Positions 31,101-37,994 of a DNA stretch of 64,000 nt are shown here, piece after piece. The position numbers and the translations under genes are program-made. Each line of letters starts with the position of its first letter. Position 1 is the first letter of the stretch. The notes beneath the pieces were generated by a model. The model was not told where the DNA came from. It ran no database searches and saw only the letters and a list, made by a program, of their open reading frames with translations. Source of the stretch: Acanthococcus lagerstroemiae (Eukaryota; Arthropoda; Insecta; Hemiptera; Eriococcidae); NCBI GenBank assembly GCA_031841125.1, contig CM063113.1, positions 55,545,211 to 55,609,210 on the forward strand. Direction: 5' to 3'.

Positions 31101-32479
31101 GAATCAACAGACACTGAACGGCGGTCTAACGCATTAAGGCAATTTTAATATAAAGCTTGAGTGTCGCAGTGTCGACACTTGGTCACATTTTCACAGTTTA
31201 GGAAGCTAGCAAGAGATAAATCGGTCCATGCTGTAGTAGGTCGCATCAATGTGACCCTGGATACTAATCTCATAATGTGTTTCCATTTCTCCCATAATAC
31301 CGCGTTCAAAATTCTCTCTTGTCAGGTTAGTGTGAACGCAGCTTCATGTTCTGGATTGTTCTAAATAATAGTTATTAGGAGTGTATATAATGATGGTGTA
31401 TCGCTGTCGCTTTCCTATTATTTGATGTAGTATTGATAACGAAAACGATCACAAGAACTAATGAGCTCACGTTATTTTACTCCTGCGTCCCATTTTCATT
31501 TATTTCAACTACGTTCCACCAGACAACACTACTCCATGAACACAAATAAAGTTGCGTTCACACTAATGCAACAGACAGCATGTTGAACGCGGTGTGCTCG
31601 AAAGAAAAAATCAACTGAAGTTGAACCACTGAAAAATAATCATCGATTTAATACTTCCAAACGTTTGATTCAGCCTACAATGAAATGAATTCACATGATA
31701 CCTATGCTATTCATTTACAGGTGTTGTTACCGTTGAAGATCTGTTGACATTGTCACCATTTGAGACCCGTATGTACCGGATTCGGTATCCTGGCTCTACA
31801 CTGATAGCTGCATTAGAAAAAAGCGTCGCTTATACTGACATGAGTTATCTTCCCTACTTCCTGCTTTTTTCAGGTAAGTAGTGCTTTGCCCACCTCCTGT
31901 CTCCCATTAACACAAACTGGAAGACTATACTAACGCTCGTGTTTTTTTCTCCGCTCTCTTCATTTGTGTAGGTATAAAAGTAGTCTATAATATAGCCAAG
32001 CCGATCGGAAAAAGAGTAGAATACGCCGAAATATTATGCGAAAATTGTTTGACTCCGCGGTACGAGCCATTACAGCCCGATCAAACATACACTGTCGTAA
32101 TAAGTGAATTCCTGAAGAACGGAGGGGATAAGTTTGATATGTTCCAAACGGGGTTCTCAAATATTACGAGACTTGGTAAGTTTTTCTTCGCTTCCTTTTC
32201 AGTGGGACACGCACAAGTACCAAAATACACGCTAGCCCGTGACAACGTACAAACATTTATTAGTATTCAAATTATTAACCTCGTATGAAAATAAAAATAG
32301 ATTTTACGGATACCGAAGCCGTTCTGGCGTACTTCGAGAACCACCGAGTCGTATATCCGAAGCTGGATGGCCGCATACAAGTCAAAGGAATGGGATCGTC
32401 TGCTTCAACTGCGAACATTTCAGCTTACATGTTCCTCTTAGTGCTCTTATCAATTATCAGCTTACATAAAGTATTATGA
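8995..32479 (+). CDS. NT5E-like: GPI-anchored ecto-5'-nucleotidase (CD73/apyrase family), last 8 coding exons, 5' end missing
   Basis: Enzymes of this family hydrolyse nucleoside 5'-phosphates (AMP, or ADP/ATP in apyrases) outside the cell with a two-metal centre. Exons read 8995-9195, 9415-9622, 27358-27555, 27871-28034, 30238-30343, 31721-31873, 31972-32175 and 32301-32479. All introns are GT-AG with phases 0,1,1,0,1,1,1, giving 470 codons and a TGA stop. Human CD73 has about 460 residues over the same span, so about 115 N-terminal codons (signal peptide, first metal ligands) lie upstream of the window. Seen in order: GNHEFDDG, ALGHSGF, GGHSHT (metal ligands), YPFIV, NLITDAI, GAIRS, PFETR, CxxC, FLKNGGDKFDM, YPKLDGRIQV, then a hydrophobic GPI-type tail. 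The Arg354 and Asn390 positions of CD73 and nearby cysteines are replaced. The frame is intact, so it is probably functional but divergent. Orthology within the arthropod family is not established. Confidence 0.93.
9415..9622 (+). CDS. 5'-nucleotidase exon 2: GHSGF and GGHSHT metal ligands
   Basis: This exon starts SIANTENLEIFDEI after TTTCAG (9414) and ends at the donor GTACGA (9623). It holds IALGHSGF and IVGGHSHTLLYT, whose histidines correspond to CD73 His220 and His243, so the second half of the dinuclear metal centre is intact. It follows the previous exon across a 219-bp phase-0 intron and leaves phase 1 into the 17.7-kb intron. Confidence 0.94.
9623..10954. other. start of the 17.7-kb intron, unassigned DNA
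   Basis: Contains an internal near-duplication of a segment around GGTAAATATTACCCCA/GGTAAATCTTACCCCA (about 10430 and 10620). CAGGGCCGGATTAAGG at about 10751 resembles a hAT MITE terminus, but no partner end was found. Confidence 0.45.
10955..12510 (-). mobile_element. Ty3/gypsy LTR retrotransposon relic: gag fragment joined to RT-RNase H
   Basis: Read on the minus strand. At 12500-12300 is a gag capsid-like stretch (FKEEIAISAFIDGIKDEQIQ). At about 12297 it passes directly into reverse transcriptase (QYPLPRIDDTLDLLGG), so the end of gag, the protease and the first part of RT are missing. RT continues with MPFGLCNAPATF, YLDDVVIF (the YxDD catalytic box) and FLGHVISKEGI, then the RNase H region (FIVDTDTSD, ARWLQQLQKYSG, GNADGLSR) to about 11000. 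Breaks: a frameshift near 12210-12220, stops at 12133-12135 and 11431-11433. No LTRs or integrase found. A dead copy. Confidence 0.93.
12588..14284. mobile_element. non-autonomous element with ~300-bp terminal inverted repeats
   Basis: The left end (12588-12870, containing GGAATTTTTCACTCAACAGT) is the inverted counterpart of the right end (about 13955-14284, containing ACTGCTGAGTGAAAAATTCC). Both arms are built of diverged ~95-bp subrepeats with GAGTTGAGAAGTTGG and a CGCTTTGATACTTGG motif. The 1.1-kb centre (12871-13954) has short frames only, with no domain recognised. Superfamily unknown; no clear target duplication. Confidence 0.75.
14285..15600. other. intronic DNA, nothing recognised
   Basis: AT-rich; no coding motif, tRNA or repeat boundary seen. 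Confidence 0.5.
15601..16020. repeat. degenerate TCTG/GACA-rich low-complexity DNA in two orientations
   Basis: 15620-15700 is rich in GACAGACTGACAGATAG; 15800-16000 is rich in the complementary TATCTGTCTAG. A similar TATCTGTTTACC stretch lies at 28290-28470. It looks like an eroded tetranucleotide microsatellite. Confidence 0.6.
16021..16599. other. intronic DNA, nothing recognised
   Basis: Contains a T-run near 16431-16440; no feature supported. Confidence 0.5.
16600..17200 (-). mobile_element. possible LTR-like segment (retroelement relic)
   Basis: On the minus strand there is a TATAAAAG box (16942-16949), followed about 20 bp later by AATAAA (16918-16923), then CG-rich DNA running to CCTTTGGTCCAG. 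This order (promoter, close polyadenylation signal, then a transition) is what an LTR looks like, and the base composition differs from the surroundings. No second LTR, TG..CA ends or coding region were found, so the call is tentative. Confidence 0.35.
17206..17384. repeat. 98-bp tandem duplication, two diverged copies
   Basis: GTACCCATAAC at 17206 and 17304 each lead into GGTGCTTYTAACGGTACTTT and TTTGGGTCGAGAT, about 88% alike by eye. Confidence 0.85.
17385..17883. other. intronic DNA, nothing recognised
   Basis: Includes a 10-C run near 17545-17554. No feature supported. Confidence 0.5.
17884..18168. repeat. long near-perfect inverted repeat (hairpin), 117-nt arms, 51-nt loop
   Basis: The left arm is 17884-18000, the right arm 18052-18168; reverse-complemented they differ at only five positions, one of which would be a G-U pair in RNA. 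AATGGTA and TACCATT inside the loop can extend pairing. No TIR-type ends or target duplication are evident. It could be a young foldback MITE or a source of hairpin RNA. Confidence 0.93.
18169..20109. other. intronic DNA, one isolated hAT-like terminus
   Basis: CAGTGGTGTGGCCATCCTGG at 19350 resembles a hAT MITE end without a convincing partner. A-runs occur near 18338-18349 and 19998-20013. No gene seen. Confidence 0.4.
20110..20317. mobile_element. MITE with perfect 29-bp terminal inverted repeats
   Basis: The 29 bases starting ATCTAAGGTAGCTGCGG at 20110-20138 are exactly reverse-complemented at 20289-20317; element length 208 bp. No clear target duplication next to the ends, so the superfamily is open. 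Confidence 0.88.
20660..21430 (-). pseudogene. LINE ORF2 C-terminal relic, split by a hAT MITE
   Basis: On the minus strand the piece at 21430-21386 reads SYVWSVALYGCETWT. After the inserted MITE (21060-21377) the piece from about 21051 down to 20690 reads MIEAFEM, CYRRIHSIKGTDKVRNEELL, KRRRDKLIGHNLR and EGRVEGKNWVGRQR, the order found at the C-terminus of many arthropod non-LTR retrotransposon ORF2 proteins. Stops and shifts show it is dead. Confidence 0.82.
21060..21377. mobile_element. hAT-type MITE inserted in the LINE relic
   Basis: The ends are CAGTG...GTGTACCCTAA and TTAGGGTACACACTG. The flanks GGTCCAAT (21052-21059) and GGTCCAAG (21378-21385) are an 8-bp target duplication with one mismatch. 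Removing the element rejoins the LINE coding sense, which confirms the boundaries. Confidence 0.85.
21431..22407. other. intronic DNA, slightly GC- and CpG-richer
   Basis: 21620-22400 is less AT-rich, with many CG steps and few repeats; possibly conserved or regulatory, but no motif identified. Confidence 0.35.
22408..22660 (-). pseudogene. LINE ORF2 C-terminal fragment (weak)
   Basis: The minus-strand frame KRIRGRTAEVWIGQAKVF followed by SLEEAVRTTEDPEECRSIV resembles the GRP..W...SLEEA..A.DRE.WR..V ending of LINE ORF2 proteins. Short, with no RT domain attached. Confidence 0.5.
22924..23884 (+). mobile_element. compact hAT transposon, 961 bp, perfect TIR and 8-bp target duplication
   Basis: The 14-bp perfect TIRs are CAGCGCTTCCCAAC (22924-22937) and GTTGGGAAGCGCTG (23871-23884). 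The target duplication GCTTAGAT is identical on both sides (22916-22923 and 23885-23892). It carries one long ORF from the C-terminal part of a transposase, so it is an internally deleted derivative that needs a transposase from elsewhere. Confidence 0.97.
23028..23717 (+). pseudogene. hAT transposase C-terminal half (SCAND3/ZBED5-like), N-terminus deleted
   Basis: This frame is open for 229 codons without an in-frame ATG near its start, so it is a truncated gene. It begins LTYLSDIFTKLNDDNRVLQG, continues FSVYDKIRALKRKLDYW, and ends with the hAT dimerisation region: LLPFVSTYSCETGFSA, KTKYRNCLDAGPDLRLKLS. The BED zinc finger and the first catalytic acidic residues are missing. The closest remembered relatives are the vertebrate ZBED5/FAM200/SCAND3 group and their arthropod transposons. 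It fills most of the element between the TIRs. Confidence 0.92.
24669..24812 (+). repeat. tRNA-derived SINE, copy B (internally deleted)
   Basis: Plus-strand copy of the family at 7558-7774. GGGTTCGAA is followed at once by GTCGACCTAGGCC, so about 20 bp between the B-box and the body are missing. It ends near GGGTGAGAGCAAAATG. It sits in the LINE relic. Confidence 0.75.
24901..24926. repeat. 13-bp direct duplication
   Basis: GTGCTCCGGAGCC occurs twice in tandem. Confidence 0.85.
25636..25834 (-). repeat. tRNA-derived SINE, copy C, with 15-bp target duplication
   Basis: Minus-strand copy with A-box-like TGGCCGAGTGG and a degenerate B-box region. It is flanked by identical TCTGCGGAAGACATT at 25621-25635 and 25835-25849. 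It sits inside the RT catalytic region of the LINE relic. Confidence 0.95.
25961..26447. other. intronic DNA between two LINE relics
   Basis: No gene; a short CTCTGTC microsatellite near 26148-26160. Confidence 0.5.
26448..27140 (-). pseudogene. LINE reverse transcriptase relic
   Basis: On the minus strand, from about 26790 down: GQAGFVKGKGTREQLLNARQ, LVLRFVDCKRTFDYVQ, NTLQEMGVPDHLTCLIKNLY, TKGVRQGCIL (RT blocks 3-4) ending near 26450; more weakly related sequence lies upstream to about 27140. Several stops. It differs in sequence from the 24-26 kb LINE and belongs to another clade or family. Confidence 0.82.
27358..27555 (+). CDS. 5'-nucleotidase exon 3: end of the metal-binding domain
   Basis: This exon reads DKQPSVERVEECYPFIV, then VPIVQAYAYSKYLGKLWV and LLDSSVGK. 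These match the conserved end of the N-terminal domain in CD73 (YPFIVTSDDGRKVPVVQAYAFGKYLG region). The acceptor is TTGCAG at 27357 and the donor AAAG|GTACTG at 27556. The phase-1 split Gly/Asp codons at both ends fit the neighbouring exons. Confidence 0.94.
27871..28034 (+). CDS. 5'-nucleotidase exon 4: start of the nucleotide-binding domain, altered Arg/Cys motif
   Basis: This exon reads DSSMQKTVEPWETRVG..., ends ...NLITDAISDL, and has donor GTATGT at 28035. It covers the segment that in CD73 reads CRFRECNMGNLI. Here the aligned residues are AGQYESTGANLI, so the Cys353-Cys358 pair and Arg354 are gone while the NLI(T/C)DA core is kept. Acceptor TTACAG at 27870; outgoing phase 0. Confidence 0.92.
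28035..28660. other. intron 4, first part, with AG microsatellite
   Basis: (AG)n followed by a G-run at 28130-28159; TATCTGT-rich low-complexity DNA at 28290-28470. Confidence 0.6.
28661..28960. repeat. degenerate GAGTCTT-type array
   Basis: Loose ~25-bp units such as CGAAAGCATCCCGGCCAGTC, TTAAACAGTCTTATTAGG and GATGAGTCTCGACCG, of the same general theme as 5.3-5.6 kb. Confidence 0.45.
28961..29822. other. intron 4, middle, unassigned
   Basis: A pair of CAGTG-type ends at about 29119 and 29292 might bound a small MITE, but the inverted match is poor. Confidence 0.35.
29823..29925. repeat. dispersed repeat R105, copy 2 (inverted)
   Basis: GGTGGAGCGTATGGCGATGC to CTCGAGTATTCAG is the reverse complement of the block at 8418-8524. 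Confidence 0.8.
30238..30343 (+). CDS. 5'-nucleotidase exon 5: altered NGGGIRS loop
   Basis: A 106-nt exon reading AIRKNNGTSTAW..., then ALSIHGAIRSRIDNKKNG. The CD73 loop CILNGGGIRSPID aligns without gaps to LSIHGAIRSRID. Arg395 is therefore kept, but Asn390 becomes Ile and the following Gly becomes His. Acceptor TTTACAG at 30237; donor GAG|GTAAGT at 30344. It is easily missed because another frame gives a shorter open stretch. Confidence 0.9.
30344..31326. other. intron 5, first part, nothing recognised
   Basis: No coding, RNA or repeat feature supported. Confidence 0.5.
31327..31566. mobile_element. MITE candidate with 14-bp TIR in intron 5
   Basis: TTAGTGTGAACGCA (31327-31340) is exactly inverted as TGCGTTCACACTAA (31553-31566); 240 bp in all. 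No clear target duplication. Confidence 0.6.
31721..31873 (+). CDS. 5'-nucleotidase exon 6: nucleotide-binding domain, PF stacking motif
   Basis: This exon reads GVVTVEDLLTLSPFETRMY, then GSTLIAALEKSV and SYLPYFLLFSG. It matches CD73 GTITWENLAAVLPFGG...GSTLKKAFEHSV, including the Phe417 base-stacking position. It has a strong acceptor (TTTACAG) and a consensus donor (CAG|GTAAGT), and is phase 1 at both ends. Confidence 0.93.
31972..32175 (+). CDS. 5'-nucleotidase exon 7: CxxC and FLxNGGD motif
   Basis: This exon reads GIKVVYNIAKPIGKRVEY, ILCENC (the CxxC retained in CD73), and VISEFLKNGGDKFDMF, which carries the second stacking Phe (Phe500 position). It ends ...NITRLG at donor G|GTAAG (32176). 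It is separated from exon 6 by a compact 98-bp intron with a T-rich tract and TGTAG acceptor. Confidence 0.94.
32301..32479 (+). CDS. 5'-nucleotidase exon 8: C-terminus with GPI-anchor signal
   Basis: This exon reads DFTDTEAVLAYFENHRVVYP, KLDGRIQVKGMGSSAS and a hydrophobic tail AYMFLLVLLSIISLHKVL, then TGA at 32477-32479. The small-residue cluster (Ser/Ala), short spacer and ~15-residue hydrophobic end without a basic tail form a classical GPI signal, with probable cleavage in the SSAS stretch. The acceptor AATAG (32300) follows a purine-rich rather than pyrimidine-rich stretch, so it is weak. A TTATTAAC branch-point-like sequence lies about 25 bp upstream. Confidence 0.9.
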
Positions 32480-34189
32480 AAAAGATTTCAGTCACTTATG
32501 TGACTCGATTGTAATTATTGTATTAGTGAAAACGAACGTTCCTAGTGACCAGGAAATCCAGAAAGGGTGATTTCAGTTCAAGACTGAACGCGTTGAAATG
32601 GCAACAGACATGTTAATCCACGGAAATCATAAAAAGGTTTGTTGAAAGGACTTTTAAGAAAAATTGGATTTTTTCTAAACCATCTAGTTTCTGCGGTATT
32701 TACTCTTAACATTGCAAAAAAGAAAGCAAAGAAAGAATTATATCGTTATTTATTTATATTTGATACCGTTTCATAACCCGATTTCGGAAGTACAAGGTGA
32801 TTTGGAAACGTGTGTACATTGTACAGTGCACATATTTCCATAGATATTCTCATGAGAAAATTAACTTGCCATGTTAGGGGAGGGGGAGGATAAATAATAT
32901 ATTAAATAGAATTCGAGACTTCTAATTTCTCTTTTTTCCTACACCTATACCATATGGGTATAACAAAATAAAAATTGGGGCAATTGTTCTCCTCTAACCC
33001 CCTCCCTCTAAGGATACGCCTACATGAAGACTATAATATGTTTTTAAATTACCCTGTTTACATATATTTGTAAGTTACATATAGTACGTACAGAAGTATT
33101 TTAGCGCATTACAGCTGGTCTGCGGAGCTGTGAAAGTTCAATGTGATATTTATTCAATTTAAGGGTTATATACTATTTTTTATTCTTAAAATAAATGACC
33201 TATCATTCAAAAATACACAGTCAATGCGATACATCTCAAGTCTGAAGTGTCAGGCACAGCTGTTATTTGTTCAGAAATGTACTTGTACAAGGTGACTGAT
33301 GGACTTAATAATTATTTGACAAAAATTGCCACGAGATGAGAAAAAATGGTCGTGAACCACACACCCTAAGATTCACAGAGTCGAGATCAGGAAAATAGAT
33401 AAACAATCAAGAAAAAAAGTGGAAACTTTGTCAATGTCTAAAATTAAAGATGTCTCGGATACAAGACCTCGAAAAATAGAATCTCAAAACTTTACAAAAT
33501 CTCTTCACAAAATTAAAAAGGATACAAACTGAGAAGTCAAAACAATCAAATTTTGATATCTTCAGATGCAAAATGTGGGCGAATTACAAGCCAAAACATC
33601 TCCTCGTCTTTCTTTTTCTAGTCAAGGGGGCGACACTTGAGTCACAAATCACCATCATTTCCGTTCCGTACAGAGAAAAATGAAGTGATACTTGAGACAC
33701 AAATCTCTATCCGTAGAGAGGGAGAATCTGTCACCCCCTGGCCTCGCTCTAACGGAGGAACTGAATTCCCGAGTTAAAAGATTGTAATACGATAGAAACT
33801 CCAAGAGCTAGTATCGCTTTAACTCTTTCCAGTGTGAGTCCTAACGAAGTTTTTTTAAAGAACCTTATCAATAATTTCCATACTGCGAAAAAATATGAAA
33901 AACTAGAGGTACGTACCAGGAACTCTAGTCTAGATCTGCTGCAGCTGCTGCAGACCCCCTCCCCCGGCGGATTCACCTCATTATCTCAACTTTTCTGCGT
34001 CACCACATGTACCAAGATGAGGAGATGAGGGGTGAAGAAAGGAGAAGCAGTCCGGCTGTGATGCACCCGAATTTTAGGTTAATGCTTGGTGAGCGTTACC
34101 TTGATCAGTAGTGGCCCCGGAAGGACAACGTAAATCCGAAGCGAAGAGGCGATATGGGACCCTGGCTAGCCTCAAGACTTCCTTCTGGT
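32480..34189. other. 3' flank of the 5'-nucleotidase gene
   Basis: Presumably 3' UTR first, then AT-rich spacer. A CTGCAGCTGCTGCAG palindrome lies at about 33939-33953. No further gene. Confidence 0.5.
32967..32972 (+). other. candidate polyadenylation signal AATAAA
   Basis: The first AATAAA I noticed downstream of the 5'-nucleotidase stop, about 490 bp after it; another is at 33190-33195. Both are plausible 3'-end signals, but AATAAA is frequent by chance in DNA this AT-rich. Confidence 0.25.
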
Positions 34190-34285
34190 CACTGATGCGA
34201 TACTCGAAAGGGTAGTTTTCAGGCCCCGGAATGCGGTGTCTGAGGAGCCAATTTGGCATGCGTGCATTGCTATACGCTCCACCAA
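34190..34285. repeat. dispersed repeat R105, copy 3
   Basis: GTCACTGATGCGATACTCGA through GGCATGCGTGCATTGCTATA matches the block at 8418-8524 on the same strand. Confidence 0.82.
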
Positions 34286-34621
34286 TGGAAGATTGTAGAA
34301 ACTTTAGTAAGTTTCCGCAGATTAGCTATTCACTTACTCTTTAATTGCGATAGTAATTTCTATAAGTTTCCAGTAAAAATTACTGCAGTTCTACTAGAAT
34401 TTAATCGAATTACAGAAATTTTTAAAAGCATTACTGTAATTTCTGACAACATTACAGTAAGTATATTTACCAGAATCTAGTAAAAATTACTACAATCTCT
34501 TGTTGAAGATTAAGTGAATTGCCAAATTATGTCACAAATTTGCTACACGTTCTAGTAACTTTCGTCACAAAAGTCAGAATGAATTCATTAAACAGTGTAA
34601 ATGATTTTCTTTCGGAACCTA

Positions 34622-35058
34622 TTGCTCTTTTCTAATTTTTTTTCTCAACCCGAGACCTGGAATCCGCTCTTTCGAGCATTACTTCAGAGACGTCGGGGAG
34701 GCTGTTAGAGCTGTCTTAGCCCTTCTTCCTCAAAAACCGGCCTAGGTCGATATGTAGCAAGTTGCTGCGTGGGCTCGAACCCAGGACCTCCGGATTCCGA
34801 GACCAGTACGCTATCCACTAGGCCAACCAAACCCCTATGATGTGTAGTCTTTATTTTGCTCTCAACCCGAACTCTGGAATCCGCCCTTTTGAGCATTACT
34901 TCAGAGACGTCGGGGAGGCTGTTAGGACTGTCTTAGCCCTCTTCCCTTCTAGCTGAAAACCAGCCTAGATCGATATGTAGCGACTTGCTGCGTGGGCTCG
35001 AACCCGGGACCTCCGGATTCCGAGACCAGCGCGCGATCCACTCGGCCAACCAGACACC
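34622..35058 (-). repeat. tandem pair of tRNA-derived SINEs (copies D and E)
   Basis: Copy D is about 34622-34834 and copy E about 34852-35058, both minus strand, with A-box and B-box (CCCGGGTTCGAGCC in E). The pair as a whole is flanked by TTTCTTTCGGAACCTA (34606-34621) and TTTCTTTCGGAGCCTA (35059-35074), a 16-bp target duplication with one mismatch; no such duplication is seen between D and E. Confidence 0.93.
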
Positions 35059-35074
35059 TTTCTTTCGGAGCCTA

Positions 35075-36250
35075 ATATGAATCTTATCGGAGCCGCAATA
35101 CGTCTCGATGAATCACACTAGTCCTTCGATACGAAGACTCTTATCGAGTCTCAGCAGAATCTGAAGAAGTTTTCAAAGTGTTTGAATGAGTTTCAAGATA
35201 GTTTGGAGAGCTTTGACGAATCCTAAGAGCAAACGATTGAGTTTAATCACTCTAAAAACATTCTGACTCAGGTCTTAATCCGGTGATGCCACATATATGT
35301 ATGAGATCTATACTAAGTTTATTGTAACAAAAAAAAAAAATCACGTGTAAACGTGGATTAAAGAGTATTAAGTCAGACTGAATAAATTTCAATGAGTACT
35401 AAGGGCAGCTGGATCGTAACAAGTTCTCTGGGAGACCGAATTTGTTTTCAGTAAGTCGAATGCAGTCTGAACAACGCTGAATGAATCATAAAAGCAGCCA
35501 GATGAATCTTAGCAGACGGTGACTGCGTTTCAATAGTCTGAATGGATCTTAATGAGTCCTAACGGAACAGGTCAGTAAACGGTCGGGATAGGTCAAAGAA
35601 CTGTGGCTCCCAACAACTTTGTTCGCTTTTCCTGGAAAAACAGAAAATCCGCTGTCAACCTCTTTTCCCCGCAATTCATCTCCGAATACGGTTTGCTCTT
35701 CCTGATACATGAGACTGGTTATAGAGTCTGTGAAGGAGTTCGAGCCTTACAAGTTGGTAAAGTCTCAATGAGCTTTCACTAAAGTCATTACTATGTCTTG
35801 ATATCTTGATAAGTTTTAACCCAATCCAGGAATTCGAGTGTTTCAAGTTAGTAGAGTCTCAATGAGCTTCAACAAAATTCATAACTGTATGTCTTGATAT
35901 CTTTATAAGTTTTCATATAACCCAGATGCAGCCTGCAGCATGAACTAGAGGGGAAAATTTTCAACAGTCAAGAAGGGAGACGGCCGCGACAGAACTGAAA
36001 AGAGGACAAGAAAGCAGTTTACTTCCGTGAGAAAATGACTATAGCCTTTTGGAAGCCCATTCCAAATAGTACTGGTGATATTTAGCATGGCCACGGTTCT
36101 CAAATTTTAATTTTCAAAGACAAAACAAGTTCGCAGCAAACTAGAACCGCCTTAGAAGGAAAGGTCAGCCACCTGTGAAGGCTGAATGAATTTTTCAAGG
36201 GTCTGAACCAGGCTGAAGGGATTCCAACTGGAGCAATGTCTTCGCTGAGC
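35075..36250. repeat. degenerate GAGTCTT-type array with TCTTGATATC duplication
   Basis: Loose short units (GAGTCTCAGCAGAATCTGAA, GAATGAGTTTCAAG, TAATGAGTCCTAACG) run from 35110 to about 35600. Two ~105-bp copies of GTCTCAATGAGCTT...TATGTCTTGATATCTT...AAGTTTT lie at about 35760 and 35865. Confidence 0.6.
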
Positions 36251-36757
36251 TGCCCTTCACTCTAGTGCTAGTCCGCTGAGACACCTAACTAACAAATTTT
36301 CAAAGTTGGCAATTTTATGTTCTGGCGGGGGGAGGGTGTAGAATTAAGGACTAAAGTTGACAGTCGCCGATTTGTGGCTGGTACATCTCTCTAGCCTTAA
36401 AAATAATGAAACAGTTTAACATAATAGGCCATAAAACTGCAAATACTTACTTGAGTTTTCCTAAAGCGAAGTGGCGAATGAGAACTTGTGTAATGAAAGC
36501 TACAGACAAGAAAGGCGACGTTTGAATTATTTCAATTTTTTTGTTTACAAATTTGTAATGTTCTCGCACATCTTGACAATTTTTGTAGGTTACATGGAGC
36601 GGATCGGTGGATCCCTTTGTGAAACTCAAGTCACAGTATATAACTTCCACCTGCCCCTCCTCTTGCCCGGCAAAGTCCTGTCCGAACTACGAATGAGTTG
36701 TCACAGAGTGCGACCGAACCTCAATTCTTAACAAATAAATCTTCACATTCTGAATAG
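36251..36757. other. unassigned DNA
   Basis: Nothing recognised. Confidence 0.5.
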
Positions 36758-37260
36758 GTCGCCCAGATTCAATTCCATGCAACGCAAATTTTCACATCTT
36801 GGTCTACGAGAAAACCGAAAAATATATTTCCAGCAGGATTACGTAGGAGTACTTCTGTTTCGACGTACCAGAATTACGCTGCTGATGGGCCTTGAATAAC
36901 GAATTTCCGACACTCAACGAGGGATCCGCTCTCCGCAGTGTGTCTTATTTAACAAACGTCCGGTACACGCCACTCACTCTACTCGGCTATCGGCTAAAAT
37001 ACGAGCACTCTCGACCGACACGATGTAAATTATTAATTTACGAAGGTAGGTTGCCCGTGTCCCTATGTCAAATTCTGAAGCTATTTGGATCGTCATTCTA
37101 CTTTACACACAATGATTCGAGTTCAGATATCTGCGACTTAGATACCGAATACAGCTGGGTCGAGGATGAAAATCGTAACACCCTGCGAGCCAAATCCAAC
37201 TATCGGGAGGCACCGTATAATCCCAGCTGGATTTATCAGACGCGTGTTTTGGACACCTGA
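36758..37260 (+). other. unrecognised open region, possible exon(s)
   Basis: From a TGAATAG|GT junction a frame runs 36759-36895 (RPDSIPCNANFHILVYEKTE...), and another runs 36892-37260 to a stop, including LLGYRLKYEHSRPTRCKLLI and YNPSWIYQTRVLDT. It is less AT-rich than its surroundings, with many CG steps, as in the 5'-nucleotidase exons. CGAAG|GTAGGT at about 37045 could be a donor. I do not recognise a family, and chance or a transposon is possible. Confidence 0.25.
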
Positions 37261-37393
37261 TGTACTCATGAAATTTGATATGATATTCGTAGTCAGTAGA
37301 TACCCCCCAGACTTCTGACGCATACTAACATGAGCTCTGACTGATATGAAATTTTCTTGAATTCCGATTACCCCGCGGGATAAGACCAAGTGT

Positions 37394-37628
37394 ACCGTAA
37401 ATTTGGTTAACTTGGGACAGGGGTACAACTTCGGACAGATGTTACATCTTTTGTGTATGTCGCGGTAACACTGGTTGCGTACCCGCAAGCGCTCTACAAA
37501 GTGTAAAACGCCATCATTTTTTTCTCAGAACGCTAGCGGGTACGCAACCAGTGTTACCACACGACGTACACAAAAAGTGTAACAGCTGTCCCAAGTTGTA
37601 CCACAGTACCAAGTTAACCAACTTTACC
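37394..37628. mobile_element. foldback MITE, ~98-bp arms
   Basis: The left arm 37394-37491 and right arm 37531-37628 are inverted copies (GGTAACACTGGTTGCGTACC in the left, its complement in the right) around a 39-bp centre. Arms about 85% alike by eye. Confidence 0.85.
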
Positions 37629-37994
37629 TCAGCATGCTCATATGACTTTACAGGAACAGTGACAATGAGAGTAGTGTAAAAATGAGGAGTACATTGACCC
37701 CGTTCATTTAAAATGTACAGGGAGGCATGGCCCAATTCTTTTTCTTCGGAACCAAATTTGGCGTAAAATTTCAAAACATCGAGTGCAGATTTAGTGCAAT
37801 TATCACCTGATTGAGGGTATAGTATAGTATAGCTATAAGAACTGTGGTGGTGAGAAGGTAAAAATTGAATATTTGTCCATGTCCCCCGTCCCAAGGATAC
37901 CACAATCTGGAGCCCCTCTCCTTCCCCCTTATCGAGTCAATTCCAATGCTCTCGTTTGCCGTTGAATCGAATGTATTTTTGTGTATAACAATTG
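37629..37994. other. unassigned spacer between foldback elements
   Basis: Nothing recognised. Confidence 0.5.
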
